DNA of 64,000 nucleotides from Variovorax boronicumulans (GTDB lineage Bacteria > Pseudomonadota > Gammaproteobacteria > Burkholderiales > Burkholderiaceae_C), in assembly GCF_029892485.1 (NCBI RefSeq), contig NZ_JARXVG010000005.1, positions 372,001 to 436,000 of the forward strand, read 5' to 3'. How positions within the stretch are numbered: position 1 is the stretch's first letter; each line of letters opens with the position of its first letter. Under the pieces are notes generated by a model that saw only the letters and a program-made list of their open reading frames with translations, was not told where the DNA came from and did not search any database. Positions 24,326-32,554 of the stretch are shown one piece after another. Made by a program: the position numbers and the translations under genes.

Positions 24326-24656
24326 ACCGTGAAAAATTGGAGTTAAATTCATCTCGATGCGCTTGACATTCAAAACCGGCGCATTGAGCTATTACTCAAT
24401 TTGTATTCAATCAATCCAAAAGTAATGCCAATGAGCAATAAATCATTTGTGTTACGTCTTTCGAGTCCGTAGGCCGCGCAACAGCTTCTGCAAGGCAGAG
24501 CTACGAGGCATTTGTGCGGGTCGTGTCGGCCAAAAAAAATCAGGGCCATAACCAGAGAGATGCAGGCGTTTTCGCCCGCATGAGGAAAGGTGCGCCAAAA
24601 ATGAAATACCTGTCGAAAGAAATTCTTTCGCTTTCCGGATCCGGATGGAGAAAACC
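24326..24656. promoter_or_regulatory. AT-rich intergenic region inside the exopolysaccharide operon
   Basis: This 331-base gap holds several inverted repeats: ATTGAG-N6-CTCAAT (24383-24400), ATGCAGGCG-N4-CGCCCGCAT with one mismatch (24560-24581), and a palindrome CGAAAGAA-A-TTCTTTCG ending about 25 bases before the next start. A TTGACA hexamer lies at 24363 without a good -10. An internal promoter or RNA-level control is likely; no gene is seen. Confidence 0.45.
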
Positions 24657-25379
24657 ATGAGAAACCTCCGCCGCGAAGAATCGCTCGTCCCGCAAGGCTG
24701 GGACAATTCGGAACTCAACGGCGAATCGTCCCGCGACAATTCGCGGGGCCGCGTTCGCCATCCCACCGCGCTGAAAATCGGAAAAAGATCGGTGGACATT
24801 GCCGCCGCGCTTTTCTTCTTCCTGGCCTTCGGCTGGATATTCGTGCTGATCGGCCTGTGCGTGATGGTCAGCTCGGGCGCGCCGGTCTTTTATTCGCAGC
24901 CGCGCTATGGAAAAGACGGGCGGGTATTCCGCTTCTGGAAATTCCGCTCGATGACGGCGAATTCCGCGCAGGTGCTGGAAGAGCATCTCAAAAGCAATCC
25001 CGAGGCGCGCCGGCAATGGGATGAATACCAGAAGCTCGAAAACGACCCGCGGATCACGCCCTTCGGCAAATTCATCCGCAAGACCAGCCTGGACGAACTG
25101 CCGCAATTCTGGAATGTGCTCGTGGGCGAAATGAGCCTGATCGGCCCGCGCCCCTGCATGCTCGACCAGAAGGCGCTCTATGGCCAGGACTGGTCCCACT
25201 ACTGCGCCGTGCGGCCGGGCATCACGGGCCTCTGGCAAGTGAGTGGCCGCAACCAGCTGACCTACAACGCGCGCGTTGCATTGGACGTGAGGTATGTCGA
25301 GACGCTTTCCGTCACGAAGGACGTCGATATTTTCCTGAGAACGATATGGGTGGTCGCGGTCGGTCACGGGTCGCGGTGA
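24657..25379 (+). CDS. Undecaprenyl-phosphate sugar-1-phosphate transferase (priming glycosyltransferase, ExoY/WcaJ type)
   Basis: A 240-residue bacterial sugar transferase with one N-terminal membrane hairpin (about 43-70). The conserved motifs run in order: KFRSM, a DPRITPFGKFIRKTSLDELPQ-type segment, GEMSLIGPRP and PGITGLWQVSGRN. It attaches the first sugar phosphate to undecaprenyl phosphate at the inner membrane and so starts the repeat unit. ATG 24657 is preferred over 24645 because GGAG lies six bases before it. The donor sugar (galactose or glucose type) cannot be read from sequence. It overlaps the next gene by four bases. Confidence 0.93.
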   Translation: MRNLRREESLVPQGWDNSELNGESSRDNSRGRVRHPTALKIGKRSVDIAAALFFFLAFGWIFVLIGLCVMVSSGAPVFYSQPRYGKDGRVFRFWKFRSMTANSAQVLEEHLKSNPEARRQWDEYQKLENDPRITPFGKFIRKTSLDELPQFWNVLVGEMSLIGPRPCMLDQKALYGQDWSHYCAVRPGITGLWQVSGRNQLTYNARVALDVRYVETLSVTKDVDIFLRTIWVVAVGHGSR

Positions 25380-26434
25380 GCCACGCCATCCAGCAGGGAT
25401 ATCCAACAAGAAGAAATTCAGGCCGCGTCAACCCCTATTCGATAGCCGGGGTGTTGATCGTGTGCATCTACGCGGTCGTCTACATCTATTTCAGGGACAT
25501 GCTTCCCGAGAAATGGAGCGTGGATTCGGCCAAGATCCTCGAGATCATCAATTACGGCGGCGCGGGCGATTACGACAATTCGTTCGCGATCACCGCGATG
25601 CTGTTCGGAATCATCGGGAACAACAACCTCGATGTCTTCACCTGCGTCGTGAGCGCGCTGTTCCTGTTTTTCGCGACCCACGATATCCGCCGTGCGGGCG
25701 ATTTCTTTTCGCGGCTGCTGCTGATTGCGCCTTGCATCATGCTGAACATGTTTGCGCCGTCCAAGGAAACAGTGGTGCTCATCATAACGATGTTCATCAC
25801 GCTGTCGGCCATCTATTTCCGGACTTCGAAGTTCATGACCTTCGGAGCCTTCCTGTTGCTGTACGCGGTTTATGGAATATTCGTACGGCAATACTATCTG
25901 CTGATCGTTGCCGTATTTTTTCTTGTTTATTTTCTGTGGCGCCGGCCGCTCAAATACCATATCGCGGCGGCAATTCTCGTGGTCGCGGCGATCATGGCTG
26001 CGCCGTCGAGCATTCTTCAGACGCTGCAATCGCCGCGGGATACCTCCAATGCCTATGCCGAGCAGATCGGCAGCGACAACAGAACGGCCTTCACCAATAT
26101 CGCCTCGCCCGCCAGCGGCGCCGGCTTTCTCGTCAATTACGGCTATGCGGCCACGGTGCTGATCACGCCCGTGCTCTATTTCCAGACGCCGAGCGATTTC
26201 TTCATGCAATTGATGATCGGCGCGATGCTGCTGATCCTGTACAGAGCAAGAAAAAGAGCCAGGCGCGGCTTCGACCGCTTTGAATTCCGGTTTTTTGCCA
26301 GCCTTTTCATCGCGCACATCCTCGTGCAATTGATATTCGAGCCGGATCTGGGGAGTTTCACCCGGCATCTGACCTCCGTCATGCTTTATCTCGTGGCCAT
26401 CAAGGTCTCCGGGAACAAACCAATTTCAAGATGA
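25376..26434 (+). CDS. Multi-pass membrane protein, candidate Wzy polymerase
   Basis: A 352-residue protein with about nine to ten hydrophobic segments and a large central soluble loop (about 205-250 with RDTSNAYAEQIGSDNR), typical of O-antigen/EPS polymerases, which show little sequence conservation. It is placed as expected between the priming enzyme and tailoring genes, and no other Wzy candidate is in the operon. The GTG at 25376 overlaps the previous stop (GTGA) and gives a short charged N-terminus before the first helix. The region is visibly less GC-rich than its surroundings, which is common for polymerase genes and suggests transfer. Confidence 0.65.
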   Translation: MSHAIQQGYPTRRNSGRVNPYSIAGVLIVCIYAVVYIYFRDMLPEKWSVDSAKILEIINYGGAGDYDNSFAITAMLFGIIGNNNLDVFTCVVSALFLFFATHDIRRAGDFFSRLLLIAPCIMLNMFAPSKETVVLIITMFITLSAIYFRTSKFMTFGAFLLLYAVYGIFVRQYYLLIVAVFFLVYFLWRRPLKYHIAAAILVVAAIMAAPSSILQTLQSPRDTSNAYAEQIGSDNRTAFTNIASPASGAGFLVNYGYAATVLITPVLYFQTPSDFFMQLMIGAMLLILYRARKRARRGFDRFEFRFFASLFIAHILVQLIFEPDLGSFTRHLTSVMLYLVAIKVSGNKPISR

Positions 26435-27582
26435 AGAAAATCCTGATCTGCGCAGTGCCATTCAGCGACAACCTCGGCGACGGGGTCATTGCGGCATCGC
26501 TCGCGCACATTGCCGGCCTCAAATACCCAGATGCCCGGGTCGAATTCCTCGACATTGCCGGGCGGCACGGATTCGACGAACAGAATCTGCGCGGCGGCGG
26601 TGCATTCGGCGTTTTCCAGAAACTGCCCGCGCTGCTGCGCTCGGCCATCGTGTTCGCGTATTGCCTGAAGAACTATTTCCAGCACTGGCGCCGGCATTGG
26701 CAGGCGGCCGTGAGCGATGCGGACCTGGTCATCGTCGGCGGCGGCCAGCTCTTCTGCGACGTGGCGCTGAACTTTCCGGCCAAGCTCTTCCTCCTGAGCC
26801 GCCTCTTGCGCGGCAAGCGGGTGGCGGTGGTGTCGGTGGGCGTCACGGCCAAGTGGTCGTACTGGGGCAAGGTGCTCGTCGGCAAGTTCTTCAGGAATGC
26901 CGCGCCGGTTTTCTTCGCCACCCGCGATGCCGAGTCCGCGAAGAACCTGCACGACATCTTCCGGATTCCCCGGCTCGACATCCGCGTGGTGCCCGATCCG
27001 GCGCTGGTCTGCGCGAGCGCGTTTTCCGAAGAGCTCTCGCCCGACAAGAAATGGGACGTGGGCATCTGCGTGAGCAGCCTCGATGCGCTGGTCATGAACT
27101 CGGAGTACGGCGATGCGAACGCCATCGGCTCGGCCGATTTCTTCGCGAACCTGGCCGAGGCGCTGCAGAAGGAGGGCGCACGCGTCCTGTACTTCACCAA
27201 CGGCGCCGCGGAAGACAACCGTGTGATGGCCGAGATCTCCGCGCGGCCCGCCGCCGCGGAGGCCGCGTCCTTCCTCGTGCCCAAGCGTCCCGACGACCTG
27301 GTTGCGCTCATCAGCGCGTGCTCCTGCATCGCGGCGCACCGGCTGCACGCGAACATCGTGGCCTACAGCCTGAACATTCCCTCGGTGGGGATGAACTGGG
27401 ACAAGAAGGTGGAGTCGTTCTTCCGCCTCACCGGCCGCACGCAGTACCTGTTCGACCTGTCGCCGCGCCCGGACCAGCTCAAGGCCTCGGTGCTGCACCT
27501 GCTGCGCGAGAAGAACGCGGACCAGGACCGGCTGGACGTGCTCAAGGGCGAAGTCATCGCCGGCACGCACGCACTGATCTGA
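26431..27582 (+). CDS. Polysaccharide pyruvyl transferase family protein
   Basis: A 383-residue member of the PS_pyruv_trans family, with N-terminal NLGDGVIAASLAHI, VIVGGGQLF (about residue 95), SVGVTAKWSY and the C-terminal AHRLHANIVAYSLNIPSVGMNWDKK. The family uses phosphoenolpyruvate to add a pyruvate ketal to a sugar, giving the polymer acidic groups. It starts by ATGA overlap with the polymerase candidate and precedes the GT4 gene. That the exopolysaccharide is pyruvylated is an inference from family membership. Confidence 0.85.
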   Translation: MKKILICAVPFSDNLGDGVIAASLAHIAGLKYPDARVEFLDIAGRHGFDEQNLRGGGAFGVFQKLPALLRSAIVFAYCLKNYFQHWRRHWQAAVSDADLVIVGGGQLFCDVALNFPAKLFLLSRLLRGKRVAVVSVGVTAKWSYWGKVLVGKFFRNAAPVFFATRDAESAKNLHDIFRIPRLDIRVVPDPALVCASAFSEELSPDKKWDVGICVSSLDALVMNSEYGDANAIGSADFFANLAEALQKEGARVLYFTNGAAEDNRVMAEISARPAAAEAASFLVPKRPDDLVALISACSCIAAHRLHANIVAYSLNIPSVGMNWDKKVESFFRLTGRTQYLFDLSPRPDQLKASVLHLLREKNADQDRLDVLKGEVIAGTHALI

Positions 27583-27604
27583 CCGACCTCGGAGCGAGCC
27601 CCTC

Positions 27605-28666
27605 ATGAAAGTACTGCACGTTGCCGAGACGCTCAAGGGCGGCCTGGAGACCTACCTTCGCAGCGTCTCGAACTACCAGACGCGCTCGCCCGACATCAGC
27701 CAAGTGAAGTTCGTGCTGCCCGGGCAGGTCGACTGGCTGGGCGCGGAGAACACGCATGTGGTGCCGACGGCGCGCAAGGCCTCGGCGCTGCTGGGGTACG
27801 CGAAAGACGTGCGCAGGATCATCGCCGCCGAGCGGCCGGCCGTTCTTCATTTGCACAGCTCGATTGCGGGCGGCGTCGTGCGCGCCATGGCCCTCGCCGG
27901 GCAGATTCCGCGGGGCGTGAAGATCGTCTACTGCTCGCACGGCTGGGCCTTCGACCAGACCGGCCCGGCCTACAAGAACCTGGCCTACCGCTGGATCGAG
28001 CGGCTGCTCTCGTGGCGCAGCGACGCGATCATCTGCATCAGCAAGCACGAACTCAAGATCGCGCAGCAGTTCGGCATCGTGCGATGCCAGTGCATTCCGA
28101 ACGGCGTCGACCGCATCGAGCCGGCGCAGCGCGATCCAGGGGGCGCCACCGAGTCGCGCGAGGTGCTCTTCGTCGGCCGGCTCGACCGGCAGAAAGGCAT
28201 CGATGCCCTGCTCGATGCGTACGCCAGGGTGCGGCCGAACTTCAGGCTCATCGTCGTCGGCGATTCCGTGCGCAAGGACCTGCAGCTCGCGCAGCCGGAG
28301 CACGTCGAGTTCAAGGGCTGGCTCGAGAAGGACGAGCTCGACGCCGTCTACCGATCGTGCGACGCCACCATCGTCCCGTCGCGCTGGGAAGGCTTCGGCC
28401 TGGTTGCCGTCGAGGCCATGGCGCGCGGCAAGCCCGTGTTCGCCTCGGCCGTCGGCGGCCTCGTGGACATCGTGGAGCACGGCCGCAGCGGCCGGCTTTT
28501 TTCCCTCGACCAGATGGACCAGGCGCTGCGCGACATCGACGGCCTCTCCGACGCGGCCCTGCGGCAGATGGGGCAGGCCGGGCGGCAGATCTTCGAGGAG
28601 AAGTTCACCTCGCAGCGCATGAACACGGCCATCGTCAATCTCTACAAGGAGTCGGTTCTCCGATGA
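27605..28666 (+). CDS. Family 4 glycosyltransferase
   Basis: A 353-residue GT-B enzyme. The N-terminal half has VLHVAETLKGGLETYLRSVS and a VLHLHSSIAG strand. The C-terminal half has VLFVGRLDRQKGIDALLDAY and the GT4 retaining motif SRWEGFGLVAVEAMARGKPV with its two Glu residues. It adds one sugar to the lipid-linked repeat unit on the cytoplasmic side. It is the only non-priming glycosyltransferase in this operon. It overlaps the next gene by four bases. Confidence 0.92.
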   Translation: MKVLHVAETLKGGLETYLRSVSNYQTRSPDISQVKFVLPGQVDWLGAENTHVVPTARKASALLGYAKDVRRIIAAERPAVLHLHSSIAGGVVRAMALAGQIPRGVKIVYCSHGWAFDQTGPAYKNLAYRWIERLLSWRSDAIICISKHELKIAQQFGIVRCQCIPNGVDRIEPAQRDPGGATESREVLFVGRLDRQKGIDALLDAYARVRPNFRLIVVGDSVRKDLQLAQPEHVEFKGWLEKDELDAVYRSCDATIVPSRWEGFGLVAVEAMARGKPVFASAVGGLVDIVEHGRSGRLFSLDQMDQALRDIDGLSDAALRQMGQAGRQIFEEKFTSQRMNTAIVNLYKESVLR

Positions 28667-29928
28667 ACATTTTTTCCCGCCGCGCCCGGCGCTGCCTGCA
28701 GGTCCTTGCGTTGCTGGGCGTGTGGATGTTCGCCGCCAATCCCGCGCAAGCCCGGGGCGTGAACGGCATCGACACCGACTACCCGGTCGCACTGAGCGTG
28801 CAGATCGATCCGGCCACCATCAGCGATGCCGACCTCAACGAGATCCGCGCGGCGGGCTTCGAGTTCGTGCGCTTCGGCGTGCGGCCGCCGCTCAAGAGCG
28901 TGAATCCCAGCCTCATCGACTACCCGAGCCTCATCAAGCGCGTGCGCAACGCGAAGCTCGAGGCGATCGTGACGCTGTTCGGCGGCAACGCGATCTGGGG
29001 GACAAAGCCCGAAGACCTGCGCGCGGGAGCCCGCAAGGAAAGCCTGTTCTCCGATTTCGCGGTCGGCTTCATGAAGGCGCACACCGACGACGTGGCCGTG
29101 TGGGAGGTCTGGAACGAGCCCGATCACAAGACCTTCCTGAATCCCGGCCTGCTGCCGGATTTCGAGGCCGCGTCCTCGGAGCTCTGCGCCAACATGGCCA
29201 GGCAGAAGGTGCAGCCGAACATCGTCGTCGGCTACGGTTTCGCGAACCTTCCCTTCGTGGGCGGCAAGGTGCCGGCGCAACTGGAGAACGCCTTCGTCTC
29301 GGCCGCGAAGTCCGACTGCCTGACGGACATCTCCATCCACCCGTATCGCCCGGTGCCCGAGACGGCCTTTGCGGACTACCAGAAGCTGCGCGCCCAGCTC
29401 GACCAGCGGCAGCTGAAGAAGACGGGCATCGTCATCTCCGAATGGGGCTACGCCTCGTACCTGCCGGTGCGCAGCCAGAGCACGCAGGCCTCGCTGATCT
29501 TTCGCGAGTACCTGATCAACGCCGCGGCCGACATCAGGCTGCTGAACCTCTATGCCTGGCGCGACCGCGGCCGCTCGTCGTTCTCGAAGGAAGACAACTT
29601 CGGGATCATGTCGAACGCGGGCGAGAAGAAGGAGGCGTTCTCCGCGCTCACCGAATTCCTCAAGATCGCGAAGCATTCGAAAAAGGTCTCCTATGACGAC
29701 GCGAAGGGCGTGAACCGGCTGGTGCTCCGCCGCGACGACGCACTGCTGAACGTGGTGTGGACCGCCGGCCCCGAAAAAGACGTGACGGTTCCCGTGGCCG
29801 AGGGCAAGAAGTGCACGCGCGTCGATTTCTTCCCGCAGGTGCGCCGCGGCAGCTGCGGGCCCCGAACGGACGGCGGGTTCGCCGCGAAGGCTTCGGCCTC
29901 TCCGGTGCTGCTGTCCATCTCGGACTAG
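28663..29928 (+). CDS. Periplasmic glycoside hydrolase, clan A TIM barrel (PslG/GH39-like)
   Basis: A 421-residue protein with a signal peptide ending NPAQAR. The barrel has the acid/base Glu152 in VWEVWNEPDHK and the probable nucleophile Glu260 in IVISEWGY, at the ends of strands 4 and 7 as in clan A hydrolases. The overall plan resembles PslG, the hydrolase of the Pseudomonas Psl operon, which trims polymer in the periplasm and aids export. A C-terminal beta domain of about 80 residues follows the barrel. The start at 28663 overlaps the GT4 stop. Specificity is unknown. Confidence 0.82.
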   Translation: MNIFSRRARRCLQVLALLGVWMFAANPAQARGVNGIDTDYPVALSVQIDPATISDADLNEIRAAGFEFVRFGVRPPLKSVNPSLIDYPSLIKRVRNAKLEAIVTLFGGNAIWGTKPEDLRAGARKESLFSDFAVGFMKAHTDDVAVWEVWNEPDHKTFLNPGLLPDFEAASSELCANMARQKVQPNIVVGYGFANLPFVGGKVPAQLENAFVSAAKSDCLTDISIHPYRPVPETAFADYQKLRAQLDQRQLKKTGIVISEWGYASYLPVRSQSTQASLIFREYLINAAADIRLLNLYAWRDRGRSSFSKEDNFGIMSNAGEKKEAFSALTEFLKIAKHSKKVSYDDAKGVNRLVLRRDDALLNVVWTAGPEKDVTVPVAEGKKCTRVDFFPQVRRGSCGPRTDGGFAAKASASPVLLSISD

Positions 29929-29933
29929 AGGCG

Positions 29934-31172
29934 ATGGCGCGTCTTTCCGGAATCAGGAAGCGCCTGGGCGGCCCGGTCTTCGCGGTCGCGGACCAGTGCA
30001 TCTACAGCGCGAGCCAGCTGCTGCTGAGCTTCGCGCTCGCGCGTGTGCTGTCGCCTTCGGATTTCGGCGTGGCCTCCGCGTTCCTCGCGGTCGTCAGCTT
30101 CCAGTACATCCTGCACACGGCGATGGTGCACGAGCCCTTGCTGATCCGGCGCTTCTACGCGAGCCGGTCCGCGGCCTGTGTGAGCTGGGCGCTCGTGGCG
30201 CTCCTGTCGCTCGCGGGTTACCTCTGCTGGCAGCTCATCGTGTTTCCGGGGCAGCTGCGATGGGTCGGCGTGGCGCTGATCGTCGGCTACGAGATCTTCT
30301 GGATCTCGCGCAGCCTGCTGCTCACCGGGCGGCGCTACGCGATGCTGTGCGCGACCGGCGTGCTGATCAGCGCGGGGTATGTCGCGGTGCTCGGCGTCGA
30401 GCGGCCCGCGACATGGTCGGAGGCGCTGCTGCTGGTCTCCGTTCTCCAGGTTCCGTTCCTGATCCTGGTGGTGCTGAACCTGCGCCACGTGATGCCCGCG
30501 CTGCCCGCTGCAAGCGATGCGCAAGGGCTAACCGTCAAGGAGTCGATGGCCTACGGCTGGAAGGCCAGCCTCTCGCAGTTCATGAGCTGGATCATGACGG
30601 GGGGCGCGATCCTGCTGCTGGGCTCGTCGGCCGATGCGGAGCAGGGCGGGCTGCTCAAGATCTACATCACCTTCCTCTTGCCGATGCAGTACGTGCTCGC
30701 GGCGCTGGGCTACTACCTGCTGCCGCAACTGGCCGCGCGCTGGCACGCCGAAGACCGCAGCAGCGTGTACCGGCTCTTCGTGACGTTCGTGCTGACGGGG
30801 TTCCTGGTGGCCGAGGCGGCCGGCGTCGTGCTGGGCCTGCTCGGGCCGCACCTGGTGGTGCTGGCCTTCGGCGAGAACTACCGCCACATGGACTTCTCGC
30901 CGTTCTACTACGCGCCCGCCATCTTCGGGCTCACCATGTGCCTGCGCACCGGCTTCCGTGCCGCGGCGCGGCCGGGCGCGCTGCTGTTCTGCTCGGTCGT
31001 TGGCGCGGCGGTGTTCGCCATCTCGATGCTCACGGCCAGGCCGCCGGTCTCCTACATCCAGACCATCCACGCCATGACCCTGGGCTTTGCCTGCATGGCC
31101 GCGCTGATGATCGGCTGGCTGTTCCTGCTCATGCGAGCGCCGAGGCAGGCCGTTTCACCCGGGCTCAGGTAA
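29934..31172 (+). CDS. wzx: Polysaccharide flippase, Wzx-like (MATE/MOP superfamily)
   Basis: A 412-residue membrane protein with about twelve helices. It begins RKRLGGPVFAVADQCIYSAS with the ARVLSPSDFGVASAF segment usual in oligosaccharide flippases of the MOP superfamily. It would move the undecaprenyl-linked repeat unit to the periplasmic face for polymerisation. It starts six bases after the hydrolase stop and completes the Wzx/Wzy set in this operon. Confidence 0.85.
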   Translation: MARLSGIRKRLGGPVFAVADQCIYSASQLLLSFALARVLSPSDFGVASAFLAVVSFQYILHTAMVHEPLLIRRFYASRSAACVSWALVALLSLAGYLCWQLIVFPGQLRWVGVALIVGYEIFWISRSLLLTGRRYAMLCATGVLISAGYVAVLGVERPATWSEALLLVSVLQVPFLILVVLNLRHVMPALPAASDAQGLTVKESMAYGWKASLSQFMSWIMTGGAILLLGSSADAEQGGLLKIYITFLLPMQYVLAALGYYLLPQLAARWHAEDRSSVYRLFVTFVLTGFLVAEAAGVVLGLLGPHLVVLAFGENYRHMDFSPFYYAPAIFGLTMCLRTGFRAAARPGALLFCSVVGAAVFAISMLTARPPVSYIQTIHAMTLGFACMAALMIGWLFLLMRAPRQAVSPGLR

Positions 31173-31184
31173 GGCGACCTGGAG

Positions 31185-31838
31185 ATGCCCCCCATGCACA
31201 CCCCCTTGCTCCGCGACGTCCGCATGGACGAGCGCCTGCGTTTCCTGCGGGACGGCGTGGTGTGCCTGCGCCAGATCATCTCGCCGGAGTGGGTGCGGCG
31301 CGCGCAGGACGGCGTCGAGCACGAGCAGGCGATGTTCGACTCGGGAGCCGGCGAGGTCGCGCGGCAACTGACGGTGACGCGGCGGCTGCGCTGGATCTAC
31401 GACCAGCTCTTCGACAGCGACCCGCGCAACCCGATGGCGGCCACACCATGGCAGCAGGACACCTCGTACGGCCTCGCCGACAGCCACCGCATCGTGCGCG
31501 TGTGGATGCCGGTGGACCACGTGCCGCGCGAGACCGGCATCGAGGTGGTGCGCGGCTCGCACCTCTGGAAAGTGGAATGCGGCTGGGCCGGCCGCATCGA
31601 GGTGCGCGACATCGAAGCCAACCGCCGCGCCTTCGACATCGTGGGCTACGAGGTCGATGCGGGCGACGTGGTGGCCTTCAACCACCGCTCGCTGCACCAT
31701 GCGGGCGCCAGCGGCGTGAACTTCAACGAGAAACGCAGGGCCTTCGCGATCCTCTATGCGGACGACGCGCTCGCCCTGAGACATCGGCCACCGCTGATGC
31801 CTCCGGCGGCCAGAGACCTCGGGCCTCGCCTCGCATGA
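31185..31838 (+). CDS. Phytanoyl-CoA dioxygenase (PhyH)-like protein with altered iron motif
   Basis: A 217-residue double-stranded beta-helix protein of the PhyH family. In the iron-binding motif H-x-D, usually WHQD, this protein reads WQQD (Gln90, Asp92), so the first His is replaced. The distal His in FNHRSLHHAG and the 2-oxoglutarate-binding Arg region NEKRRAFAI remain. It may be inactive, may have changed metal use, or may be a substrate-binding homologue. It begins 12 bases after the flippase, so it may be cotranscribed and act on the polysaccharide, but this is inference. ATG 31194 is an alternative start. Confidence 0.75.
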   Translation: MPPMHTPLLRDVRMDERLRFLRDGVVCLRQIISPEWVRRAQDGVEHEQAMFDSGAGEVARQLTVTRRLRWIYDQLFDSDPRNPMAATPWQQDTSYGLADSHRIVRVWMPVDHVPRETGIEVVRGSHLWKVECGWAGRIEVRDIEANRRAFDIVGYEVDAGDVVAFNHRSLHHAGASGVNFNEKRRAFAILYADDALALRHRPPLMPPAARDLGPRLA

Positions 31839-31886
31839 CGAGCCGACTATCCTCGTGTCCAGCACACCGCTGACTCAGGAGACCCG

Positions 31887-32279
31887 ATGAAACCCCAACC
31901 GATCGACTACGCAGACGCCTCGCCCGAAGTGAAGGCCGTGTTCGACGACATCAAGGCATCGCGCAACGTGCCCGACGTCAACAACTTCTGGAAGTACCTG
32001 GCCAACGACCCGGTGACGCTCAAGCGCACCTGGTCGAGCCTGAAGGAAGTGATGGCCCCCGGCGCGCTCGATCCGGTGGTCAAGGAAATGATCTACCTCG
32101 CGGTGAGCGTCTCCAACGGCTGCGGCTACTGCATCGCGAGCCATCACGCGGGTGCGGAGAAGGCAGGGATGACGCCCGAGATGTTCGGTGAACTCATGGG
32201 CGTGGTCGGCATGGCGAATGAGACCAACCGACTGGTCAACGGGTATCGGGTGCCTGTCGATCCGGCGTTCGACAAATAG
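31887..32279 (+). CDS. AhpD-like/carboxymuconolactone decarboxylase family protein
   Basis: A 130-residue helical protein with the redox motif C-G-Y-C (Cys79, Cys82) followed by ASHHAGAEKAG, the AhpD-type peroxidase-related signature. Proteins of this group act as alkyl hydroperoxidase partners, but many are uncharacterised. A GGAG site precedes the ATG. It is convergent with putA across an inverted-repeat region. Confidence 0.85.
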   Translation: MKPQPIDYADASPEVKAVFDDIKASRNVPDVNNFWKYLANDPVTLKRTWSSLKEVMAPGALDPVVKEMIYLAVSVSNGCGYCIASHHAGAEKAGMTPEMFGELMGVVGMANETNRLVNGYRVPVDPAFDK

Positions 32280-32315
32280 GGCGCTGGGTTCATTCGGGGC
32301 GGCGATCACGCCGAC

Positions 32316-32381
32316 GGGGTGCCTTGCTCCGCGAATGTCCCCCGCTTCGCTCCTCCTTGATTTCGCTGCGCAAGGCACCCC
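32316..32381 (+). repeat. Dispersed hairpin repeat, copy 1
   Basis: Arms GGGGTGCCTTGC (32316-32327) and GCAAGGCACCCC (32370-32381) are perfectly complementary. They enclose a 42-base core starting TCCGCGAATGTCCCCCG and ending CTCCTTGATTTCGCTGC. The element lies 36 bases past the AhpD-like stop and could act as a terminator for the two convergent genes. Confidence 0.8.
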
Positions 32382-32455
32382 ATCAGCGTGATCGTGTTCA
32401 GAGCAGTCGTTGATCGGCTGCGCACCAACAGCGCGTCCAGGTGCTCAGGGCGTCC

Positions 32456-32521
32456 GGTGCTCCCCGCAGCGAAATCAAGGAGGAGGCCGCAGGCCGGGGG
32501 ACATTCGCGGAGGGGAGTACC
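32456..32521 (-). repeat. Dispersed hairpin repeat, copy 2 (inverted)
   Basis: The same core on the minus strand (TCCGCGAATGTCCCCCG to CTCCTTGATTTCGCTGCG, 32465-32511) lies in opposite orientation to copy 1. Its arms GGTGCTCCCC (32456-32465) and GGGGAGTACC (32512-32521) differ from those of copy 1 but again pair, 9 of 10. The tail of putA ends 34 bases to the right. Confidence 0.75.
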
Positions 32522-32554
32522 CGGCGGTCTGTGCACACGCCCTGAACAGCACCC

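Noticed and set aside
24363-24391. TTGACA at 24363 as a sigma-70 promoter for the priming transferase
   Set aside because: The hexamer matches a -35 box, but the best -10 at 17-base spacing (GAGCTA) is poor and the distance to the gene is over 260 bases. I mention it only as part of the gap.
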